A stretch of 26,825 bases of DNA from an uncultured Anaerotruncus sp. (GTDB lineage Bacteria; Bacillota; Clostridia; Oscillospirales; Ruminococcaceae). The notes beneath the pieces are model-generated. The model worked only from the letters and a program-made list of their open reading frames with translations. It was not told where the DNA came from and ran no database searches. The position numbers and the translations under genes are program-made. Below, piece by piece: positions 20,910-26,825 of the stretch. The stretch covers positions 1 through 26,825 of the forward strand of contig NZ_CABUCJ010000025.1 in the NCBI RefSeq assembly GCF_902490045.1, given 5' to 3'. Every line of letters starts with the position of its first letter. The first letter of the stretch is position 1.

Positions 20910-21893
20910 TCAGCCCTCCCCTTCGATCTTCGCGATGTACTCCCGGCTCATGCCGAACATCGCAGCCGGCGGGATGACCCCCAGCTCGGTGATGTAGCCG
21001 GTGATCTCCGCCGGCCCGACGATCGCGAGGTCGGGGCAGCAGAAGTCGGTTTTCTCCCGCATCTCCTCCGGCCAGGCGGACGCGAGGTTCTTTTCGAGGT
21101 CGCGGCCGAGCTCCTTCTTGCGCCGCCCCTCGATCCCCCGCATATTGACCTTGATCATCGCGGTCGGCACATAGAGGGGCTTGCCGAAGCGCGCGCAGAG
21201 GATGGCGACGAGGTCGGAGCCCACCGTGTTGGCGGCGCTGCCGTCGGGGAAGAAGGTCTCCGCCCCGATGAACGCCACGTCCGCCCTGCGGGTGAAGGCG
21301 GCCATCGCCGCGTCGGGGAAGAAGACGGGGCTGTGCCCCAGCTTCAGCGCGTTCACCACGAAGGGGCGGCCCCCGTCGAGCGCGCGGCTCTCGGGGACGT
21401 AGACGGTCATCTTTTTGCCGTGCTCGGCGGCCGTCTCCATCATCGCGTTGACCGTGCTCGAATAGTCGAAGACGAGCATCGAGGAGAGGTCCTCCAGCAC
21501 GTTCCAGCCGTATTCCTTGATCTTGACGATCCAGCCGGCCGACATCGCCTCATAGGTTTCATGCGCCTTCAGAAGGAATTCCCGCGTCCGCTCCAGCGGC
21601 TCGGAGGCGCAGGCGTCCAGCCCCCTGGTCATGATCCGCATGGCGGTCAAAATCGCGTGGCTCGACTCCCCGCGCAGCTCGCCGAAGAATGCCGAGAGCT
21701 CCTTCACCCGCGCGACCAGCTCCGCCGAACCGAGCCCGCGTGCCGGGGCATTTTCCGCCAGGTCCCGGTACATCCGGCCGATCCCGTAGATGTTCGGGCT
21801 CGCGCCCAGCTTGCGCGTCAGCACGATGTCGTCAAAATGTTCCGCGCCCTCCGGGGACAGCCATTCCCGCAGGCGCTCCGCTCTGTTATCCAT
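20910..21893 (-). CDS. eIF2B / aldose-1-phosphate isomerase-like protein with altered active site
   Basis: This 327-aa protein has the eIF2B alpha/beta/delta fold shared with methylthioribose-1-phosphate isomerase (MtnA) and ribose-1,5-bisphosphate isomerase. The helical N-terminal part is followed by the Rossmann-like half: VYVPESRALDGGRPF (usual ETRP..qG), then AFIGAETFFPDGSAANTVGS. In the known isomerases the catalytic Cys is in a CN(S/T) motif and the Asp in GADAI. Here the equivalents look like VFDYSS (141-146) and GAET (Glu212). Asn222 is kept. The protein could be an isomerase with a changed mechanism, a lyase, or a sugar-phosphate sensor. The ATG at 21893 has GGAGG nearby. It lies between the importer genes and the BtpA gene. 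Confidence 0.82.
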   Translation of the reverse strand: MDNRAERLREWLSPEGAEHFDDIVLTRKLGASPNIYGIGRMYRDLAENAPARGLGSAELVARVKELSAFFGELRGESSHAILTAMRIMTRGLDACASEPLERTREFLLKAHETYEAMSAGWIVKIKEYGWNVLEDLSSMLVFDYSSTVNAMMETAAEHGKKMTVYVPESRALDGGRPFVVNALKLGHSPVFFPDAAMAAFTRRADVAFIGAETFFPDGSAANTVGSDLVAILCARFGKPLYVPTAMIKVNMRGIEGRRKKELGRDLEKNLASAWPEEMREKTDFCCPDLAIVGPAEITGYITELGVIPPAAMFGMSREYIAKIEGEG

Positions 21894-21920
21894 TCTTACC
21901 TCCGTCCGGTACCGGCGCGC

Positions 21921-22829
21921 TTACGCGTCGATATCCGCATGTTTTGCTTTCTTGATGTTCGCCACAAAGAGCACGAGGATCGTCGCCGCATAGGGCAGCG
22001 TCATGACGATCTGCGAGGGCACGCCCATGTTCTGGAACCCGATGGTCAGCGCGTCCGCGTAGGCGAAGAGCAGGCAGGAGAGCGCGACCTTCACGGGGTT
22101 GCCCTTGCCCACCATGATCGCCGCCACCGCGAGGAAGCCCCGCCCGGCCGACATGTTCTCCGCGAACATCGACACGCCGCACAGCGGCAGGAACGCCCCC
22201 GCCAGCCCCACGAACACCCCCGTGATGAGGGTCGCGATCCAGCGGTAGCCGAGCACGTTCACGCCCGCGGTCTGGGAGGCCTTCTCGTTGATGCCGACCC
22301 CGCGCACCCGCAGGCCGAAGGGGGTCTTGTACATGACGACGGCCGCCGCCGCCACAAAGATGAGCGCGAAATAGACGAGCACGTTCTGGTGGTTGAGGAC
22401 CGCGTCGAGGTAGGGCAGCCGCAGGAAGGGGATGTCCAGCGCGGGGAAGCTCTGGATGTTGTTGTCGATGAACGCCCCGCGCGTGCCGAACACGGTCGTC
22501 AGCAGCAGCGTCGTAAAGCCCCACGCGCCGCTGTTGAGCGCGATGCTCACGACGAGGCCGTTGGAGCCGAGGTGGAAGACGAAGAACCCGAACACCGCCG
22601 AGAAGACGAGCCCCGTCAGGATCCCGGCGAGCGCGCCCACGTAGGGGCTGCGGGTGAGGTAGCTGCCGAGCGTCGCGAAGAAGGCGGCGCTGAGCATGAA
22701 GCTTTCGAGCGCGATGTTGAAGACGCCGGCGCGGTCCCCGAAGGAGCCGCCCACCGCGGCGAGGATGAGGGGGGTGGCCAGCCGGAACATGGCGGCCAGC
22801 GTCACGGTACTGAACATGACCTCCAGCAT
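21921..22829 (-). CDS. BMP-type ABC importer permease (second permease, NupQ-like)
   Basis: This 302-aa inner-membrane permease of the BPD_transp_2 group has eight or nine hydrophobic segments, with the marker stretches GVFNIALESFML near the N-terminus and GRGFLAVAAIMVGKGNP at about residues 228-244. These are features of nucleoside/simple-sugar importers such as NupQ or YufQ. The start ATG overlaps the stop of the first permease by one base (TGATG), with GGGAGG about ten bases upstream. It forms a heterodimer with the other permease. The ATPase and lipoprotein genes are upstream in the same operon. Confidence 0.92.
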   Translation of the reverse strand: MLEVMFSTVTLAAMFRLATPLILAAVGGSFGDRAGVFNIALESFMLSAAFFATLGSYLTRSPYVGALAGILTGLVFSAVFGFFVFHLGSNGLVVSIALNSGAWGFTTLLLTTVFGTRGAFIDNNIQSFPALDIPFLRLPYLDAVLNHQNVLVYFALIFVAAAAVVMYKTPFGLRVRGVGINEKASQTAGVNVLGYRWIATLITGVFVGLAGAFLPLCGVSMFAENMSAGRGFLAVAAIMVGKGNPVKVALSCLLFAYADALTIGFQNMGVPSQIVMTLPYAATILVLFVANIKKAKHADIDA

Positions 22830-23929
22830 CAGGCGGCACCTCCCTTCTGTACGGCGCGGCGCCCGAAGCGGGCGCGGAAAAAGGCGTAAATCTTCTTGTA
22901 GTCGATCGTGACAAAGAGGACGAAGAGCGCCTGGATCAGCACGACCGTCAGGCGGTTGGTGTTGGTGACGCGCTCCATGTGCAGCGCGCCCGCCTTCAGG
23001 ACGCCCCAGAGGATCGAGACGAAGAGCACGCCGAAGGGGCTGTTCTTCGCGATCATCGAGATCATGATGCCGTCCCAGCCGAGGTTGTTGCTGAAGCGGG
23101 AGACGAACCGCCCGTGCGAGCCGAGCACCTCCACGCCGCCGCACAGCCCCGCGATGAATCCGGAGATGAGGAAGATCGACAGGAAGGTGCGCACGACGTT
23201 GACGCCGCCCACCTTGGAAAAGCGCAGGTTCTCGCCCACCTGCCGCAGCTCGTAGCCCTTGATCGTGTAGCGGTAGATAAACGCCACCACGATCACCACC
23301 GCGACCGCCACGAAGATGCCCGCGTTGGCGTAGGTGCCCTTGATGAGCACCGGCAGCTTGGCCGTCTCGTAGACGGGCGGGGTCTGCAGGGCGTTGGAGG
23401 CGGTGCTCGACGAGGCGCCGATCACCAGCACGGTGAAATACTCGGTCAGCAGGATGGCGATGTAGTTGAGCATGAGGGTGGTGATCATCTCGTCGATGCG
23501 GAAGAAGAGCTTGAGCACCGCCGGGATGAGCGCGTAGAGCAGTCCGCACAGCCCGCCCACCAGCAGGCAGAAGAGCACGTGCACAACCGGCGGGAGCTGG
23601 ACCAGAAAGCCCGCCATGGCGGCGGCGAAGCCGCCGAAATAGATCTGCCCCTCAATGCCGAGGTTGTTGACGCCCGACTTGAAGGCGACGACCGCGGCCA
23701 TCCCCGTCATGACGCAGGGGATGATCCAGCGGATGGTGTTCCCGATTTCGATGCGCCCGCCCAGCGCCCCCGACCAGATGGCCGACAGCGCCCGGACCGG
23801 GTCCTCCCCCTGGAAGGAGATGAGCCCCGCGCCGATCAGCATGACCGCCGCGAAGGCGAGCAGGTATTTGACAATCTCTGATTTCTTGTCCGCGAACGCC
23901 CTAAGCGCCGCGCTTGCGGCCGCTTTCAT
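22829..23929 (-). CDS. BMP-type ABC importer permease (first permease, NupP-like)
   Basis: This 366-aa permease has a longer N-terminus than its partner. The characteristic FKSGVNNLGIEGQIYFGG stretch lies near residue 85, LMLNYIAILL follows in the middle, and NNLGWDGIMISMIAKNSP near residue 290; all are typical of NupP/YufP-type importers of nucleosides. The ATG at 23929 has GGAGGG about eight bases upstream and lies inside the end of the ATPase gene (29-base overlap), so translation is probably coupled. The size difference between the two permeases is normal for this family. Confidence 0.92.
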   Translation of the reverse strand: MKAAASAALRAFADKKSEIVKYLLAFAAVMLIGAGLISFQGEDPVRALSAIWSGALGGRIEIGNTIRWIIPCVMTGMAAVVAFKSGVNNLGIEGQIYFGGFAAAMAGFLVQLPPVVHVLFCLLVGGLCGLLYALIPAVLKLFFRIDEMITTLMLNYIAILLTEYFTVLVIGASSSTASNALQTPPVYETAKLPVLIKGTYANAGIFVAVAVVIVVAFIYRYTIKGYELRQVGENLRFSKVGGVNVVRTFLSIFLISGFIAGLCGGVEVLGSHGRFVSRFSNNLGWDGIMISMIAKNSPFGVLFVSILWGVLKAGALHMERVTNTNRLTVVLIQALFVLFVTIDYKKIYAFFRARFGRRAVQKGGAA

Positions 23930-25454
23930 CCGCAGTCCCTCCTCCCGCCATGAGCAGGCCGATCTCCTGCTCGGTCAGTTCGCCCGCGTTCCCGCCGTCG
24001 AAGAGCCGGCCGTCGTACATGACGACGATCCGGTCGGAAAGCTCCATGACCTCGTTGAGCTCGTGGCTCACGAGCAGGATGCCGACCCCTTCGGACGCCA
24101 GCTGGATGATCTTTTTCCAGATGAACTCGATCGCGCCGATGTCGATCCCGCGGGTGGGATCCTCGACGATCAGCAGCTTGTTTTCCTGTAAAAATTCCCG
24201 GCCGACGATCAGCTTCTGGATATTGCCGCCCGAGAGGGTGCGCACCTTCGTCTCCAGCGTCGGGGTCTTGACGGCGAACTGCCGCACGACCTGTCCGGAA
24301 AAGGCGTCGATCTCCTTTCGGTCGAGCAGGAGCCGGCGCTTGAAGCCGTGGGCGATGTGGTAGCCCATGATGGCGTTCTGCCAGATGCTGCCCTCCACGT
24401 TCGCGCCCTCGCCCATGCGGTCCTGGGGCACGTAGCCGACGCCGAGGCAGCGGCGTTCGCGGCAGCTTTTCGCGGTGATGTCCGCGCCCTCGAAGAGCAC
24501 CTGCCCCTGCTGCGCAGCGCGCAGGCCGAAGAGCGCCTCGACCAGCTCCTTCTGTCCCGAGCCGGCCACGCCCGCCACGCCGACGATCTCCCCGGCGCGC
24601 ACCGCGAGGTCGACCCCCTTGACGCGCTCGTTGCCGTCGTTGTCCCTGACGTGCAGGCCCTTCACCTCGAGCACGGGGGCCGCCACCTGCTTTTCCACCT
24701 TCTGGGCGGTGAGGATGACCTCCCGGCCGACCATCAGGCTGGCAAGCGCGGCCTCGTCCACCTCCTCGGGGCGGACGCTGCCGGTGACCTCCCCGTTTTT
24801 GAGGACGGTGATGTAGTCGGAGATCTCCATGACCTCCTTTAGCTTATGGGTGATGAAGAGGACCGTCTTGCCCGTCCCCACCAGAAAGCGGATCGCGTCG
24901 AAGAGCCCCTCGATCCCCTGCGGGGTCAAAACGGAGGTCGGCTCGTCGAGGATGATGATGTCCGCGCCCTTGTAGAGCACCTTGACGATCTCCACCTGCT
25001 GGAGCACCGCGACCGCCAGGCCCTTGACCTTCTCGTCGAGCGGGATGTTGAAATGGTAGGTGCGGCAGATCTCCTCGATGGCCGCGCGGGTCTTTTTGCG
25101 GTCGATGAAGACGCCGCCCCGGCGCTTCTCGAAGCCCATCATGATGTTGTCGAGCACCGTCAGGTCGGGGAAGAGCATGAACTCCTGGTAGACCATGCCG
25201 ATGCCGTGGGCGCAGGCGTCCATCGGCCCCTTGAAAACGACCTTCTCGCCGTTCAGGAGGATGTCGCCGGCGTCCGCCTGGTAGATGTCGGAGATGATGT
25301 TCATCAGGGTGCTTTTGCCGGCGCCGTTCTCCCCGATGATCGCATGGACCGTCCCGCGCCGCACCTTGAGGTCGATGTTCTTATTCGCGGCGAGGGCGCC
25401 AAAATTCTTGCAGATGCCCCGCAGCTCCAATACGACTGGCTGCTCCGTTTTCAC
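23901..25454 (-). CDS. ABC importer ATPase with two nucleotide-binding domains (NupO-like)
   Basis: This 517-aa protein has two fused ATPase domains, as in RbsA, NupO and YufO. The first has a good Walker A (GENGAGKST, residues 41-49) and Walker B (IIILDEPTS), but a degenerate signature (LAVAVLQQVE). The second has a degenerate Walker A (GVAGSGQKE) and a good signature (LSGGNIQKL). This split is normal for the family. The GTG start at 25454 has GGAGG about eight bases upstream. It supplies energy to the two permeases and lies 59 bases after the lipoprotein gene, separated by a hairpin. Confidence 0.93.
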   Translation of the reverse strand: MKTEQPVVLELRGICKNFGALAANKNIDLKVRRGTVHAIIGENGAGKSTLMNIISDIYQADAGDILLNGEKVVFKGPMDACAHGIGMVYQEFMLFPDLTVLDNIMMGFEKRRGGVFIDRKKTRAAIEEICRTYHFNIPLDEKVKGLAVAVLQQVEIVKVLYKGADIIILDEPTSVLTPQGIEGLFDAIRFLVGTGKTVLFITHKLKEVMEISDYITVLKNGEVTGSVRPEEVDEAALASLMVGREVILTAQKVEKQVAAPVLEVKGLHVRDNDGNERVKGVDLAVRAGEIVGVAGVAGSGQKELVEALFGLRAAQQGQVLFEGADITAKSCRERRCLGVGYVPQDRMGEGANVEGSIWQNAIMGYHIAHGFKRRLLLDRKEIDAFSGQVVRQFAVKTPTLETKVRTLSGGNIQKLIVGREFLQENKLLIVEDPTRGIDIGAIEFIWKKIIQLASEGVGILLVSHELNEVMELSDRIVVMYDGRLFDGGNAGELTEQEIGLLMAGGGTADESGRKRGA

Positions 25455-25474
25455 TGTTCCACCTCCGGTCAGCA

Positions 25475-25498
25475 GCCGGGAGGGTTTCCCCTCCCGGC
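25475..25498. repeat. Intergenic stem-loop between lipoprotein and ATPase genes
   Basis: A perfect 10-bp stem, GCCGGGAGGG / CCCTCCCGGC, with loop TTTC lies in the 59-base gap. No U tract follows on the transcribed strand. In binding-protein operons such hairpins protect the upstream message from 3' decay, so more binding protein than ATPase is made. That role is inferred by analogy. Confidence 0.65.
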
Positions 25499-25513
25499 GA
25501 TCGCTTCATTAGA

Positions 25514-26545
25514 CTATTTGGCGAAGATGTCCACCTTGCCGGTCTTGATGTCGTCGACGAGCTGGGAAACCTCGGTCTGGAGCTCCGCGGGGAGCTTGTC
25601 GAAGTCGCGCTGGTCGTAGACGCGGGAGCCGGTCTTGATGCCCATTTCCACGCGGCCCGCGGTGAACTTGCCCTCGAGGAACTCCTTGCCGGTCTGGTAG
25701 ACCGCGCCGTCGATGTCCTTGAGCGCGCTCCAGAAGACGCAGGGATCCACGTCGCCCTGCCACTCGTCGACGCCGATGCACTTGATGCCGGCCTCGCCGC
25801 ACGCCTTGATAACGCCCATGCCCGACTGGTTGGCCGACTGGAAGATCACGTCCACGCCGCGGTCAATGATGATCTTGGCGGTCTCCTGGCCCTTGACGGG
25901 GTCGCTCGGGTCGCCGGTGAAGGCGGATTCCACGACGATGTCGGGGTTGGCGTATTTGGCGCCCGCGGTGTAGCCGTCGCGGAAGCGGGTGATGGTCGGG
26001 TGGTCGGTGTGGCCGATCCAGCCGAGCTTGCCCGACTCGGTGGTCTTCGCCGCGACGAAGCCCGCGATGAAGGAGGCCTCATACGGGTCCACGAGAAGGT
26101 TGGCGCAGTTGGGCTCGCTGTTTTCCATCTCGCAGTCGATCAGGTAGAACTTGGTGTCGGGGAACTCGTCCGCCACGTCGAGCACGACCTCGTTGACGGT
26201 GTCGAACATCGCGTAGATCGGGTTCGCGCCGAGCTGCGCCATCGCGCGGATCTGCTCGGGGTACTCCGCCTTGTCCATCGCCTCGACCATCTTGATGTCC
26301 ATGCCCTCCTCGGCCTCGAGCTTCTCAAAGCCGAGCCAGGTCAGGTCGGTGAAGGGCGCGCCCTTGGGCACCTCGGTGATCAGGCAGGTCAGCGGCTTTT
26401 TGCCGTCGTCCGCCGGAGCGGCCGCCTGCGAATCTTCCGCGTTCCCCGACGGGGCGGCCGCCGGGCTTCCGCCGCACGCCGCCAGGCTCACAAGCAGCGT
26501 AAGGGCCATCAACAGGGCGAATGTGGATTTCCAAATCTTTTTCAT
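25514..26545 (-). CDS. BMP-family substrate-binding lipoprotein (BmpA/PnrA-like)
   Basis: This protein of about 343 aa has a lipoprotein signal: MKK, a hydrophobic helix, then the lipobox LAAC with the lipidated Cys24. A Ser/Ala/Pro/Gly-rich linker follows. The mature part fits the BMP (PnrA) family, which binds purine and other nucleosides outside the cell: LITEVPKGAPFTDLTWLGFEK at its start, the DFVR-like VDPYEASFIAGFVAAKTT, and GVDEWQGD near residue 250. GGAGG precedes two consecutive ATGs (26548 and 26545) by four and seven bases; I take the second. It is the capture subunit of the importer encoded downstream. An in-frame ATG at 26560 overlaps the ribosome binding site and is unlikely. 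Confidence 0.92.
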   Translation of the reverse strand: MKKIWKSTFALLMALTLLVSLAACGGSPAAAPSGNAEDSQAAAPADDGKKPLTCLITEVPKGAPFTDLTWLGFEKLEAEEGMDIKMVEAMDKAEYPEQIRAMAQLGANPIYAMFDTVNEVVLDVADEFPDTKFYLIDCEMENSEPNCANLLVDPYEASFIAGFVAAKTTESGKLGWIGHTDHPTITRFRDGYTAGAKYANPDIVVESAFTGDPSDPVKGQETAKIIIDRGVDVIFQSANQSGMGVIKACGEAGIKCIGVDEWQGDVDPCVFWSALKDIDGAVYQTGKEFLEGKFTAGRVEMGIKTGSRVYDQRDFDKLPAELQTEVSQLVDDIKTGKVDIFAK

Positions 26546-26610
26546 CATGTTTCCTCCCATAATCAGATGGTTTCTATCTCTCCCGCCCGAAGGGGACGGG
26601 AAATCGACGA

Positions 26611-26825
26611 TCAATCCGCGGACGCTTCCTCCGCGAGGCGTTCGAGCGGGCAGCCGCTCAGGGCGTTCAGATCCGCGAGGCACCCCTCGGGGAAGAGGGC
26701 CAGCCCGCCGAAGGCCCCGGCCAGGCAGCCCGCGACCGCAGCGGACGCGGAGGGGCTTTTGGCGAAGACGGTGCGGCGGAGCAGTCCCGGCAGGTCGCCG
26801 CAGGCCGCCAGCCCGAAGGCGAAGG
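26611..26825 (-). CDS. ADP-ribosylglycohydrolase-like protein, C-terminal part only (cut by window edge)
   Basis: The gene continues past the right end of the window; 71 C-terminal codons are visible, ending with TGA at 26613-26611. The helical pattern RRTVFAKSPSASAAVAGCL, then AGAFGGLALFPEGCLADL, follows the C-terminal end of ADP-ribosylglycohydrolases. At the place where the family has GGDTDT, this protein has AKSPSA, so the second metal site looks lost. It is encoded 62 bases or so upstream of the lipoprotein start, in the same direction. A GC-rich hairpin of modest quality lies in the gap (about 26582-26602). It is probably the preceding gene of the same operon. The family call rests on a short stretch and is tentative. 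Confidence 0.55.
   Translation of the reverse strand, partial: FAFGLAACGDLPGLLRRTVFAKSPSASAAVAGCLAGAFGGLALFPEGCLADLNALSGCPLERLAEEASAD

Noticed and set aside
21886..22914. Alternative frame over the second permease gene
   Set aside because: It has no membrane segments or family likeness and is rich in Arg, Gly and Pro, while the 21921-22829 frame gives a clear ABC permease.
25475..25498. Terminator between the lipoprotein and ATPase genes
   Set aside because: There is a strong stem but no U tract, and the importer genes downstream need the same transcript; a message-stability element is more likely.

Overview
The window is very GC-rich DNA (roughly two thirds G+C by eye), densely coding, with AGGAGG-type ribosome binding sites, many ATGA/GTGA stop-start overlaps and some GTG/TTG starts. 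Gene content is typical of an anaerobic high-GC gut-type clostridium (Oscillospirales-like; inferred from gene families only): an oxygen-sensitive 4-hydroxybutyrate-to-crotonyl-CoA pathway and a hydrolase/acetyltransferase/DUF6320 cassette. I saw no rRNA, tRNA, CRISPR, transposase or phage genes.

Layout. (1) 41-2901, + strand: alpha/beta hydrolase, alcohol-acetyltransferase-like protein and a zinc-ribbon DUF6320 membrane protein, closed by a strong terminator. (2) 3000-7411, - strand: ACP, AMP-dependent acyl ligase (frameshifted), LuxE-like acyl-protein synthetase, LuxC-like acyl-CoA reductase and a flavin-reductase-like protein, which together look like a carboxylic acid-to-aldehyde module. 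(3) 7466-13548, - strand: permease, 4-hydroxybutyrate dehydrogenase, 4-hydroxybutyryl-CoA dehydratase, NifU-like protein, small Cys-rich protein and 4-hydroxybutyrate CoA-transferase. A sigma-A-type promoter precedes this operon and a hairpin terminator ends it. (4) 13951-16005, - strand: one-TM protein and a PAS/AAA+/Fis-HTH regulator of the sigma-54 activator family that lacks the GAFTGA loop and other key residues. (5) 16140-17149: two small membrane proteins of unknown function, facing each other, each with a recognisable promoter. (6) 17364-26825, - strand: a long operon with a BMP-type nucleoside/sugar ABC importer (lipoprotein, double ATPase, two permeases), then an eIF2B/aldose-isomerase-like protein, a BtpA/SgcQ TIM-barrel protein, a PfkB kinase, an ADP-ribosylglycohydrolase-family protein and a 5-formyl-THF cyclo-ligase-like protein. 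A second, partial ADP-ribosylglycohydrolase-like gene lies at the window edge.

How the parts work together. Region 3 oxidises or activates 4-hydroxybutyrate and dehydrates it to crotonyl-CoA on the way to butyrate; the NifU-like and Cys-rich proteins probably serve the Fe-S cluster of the dehydratase. The adjacent PAS regulator is the natural candidate controller and probably works with sigma-A rather than sigma-54. The acid-to-aldehyde module lies directly behind the terminator of this operon without room for an obvious promoter of its own, so it may depend on read-through. Region 6 resembles an enlarged version of the E. coli yegTUV arrangement (transporter, ADP-ribosylglycohydrolase-like hydrolase, PfkB kinase). 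It may import and dismantle an unidentified nucleoside-like glycoside, and it is the best candidate for an undescribed pathway here.
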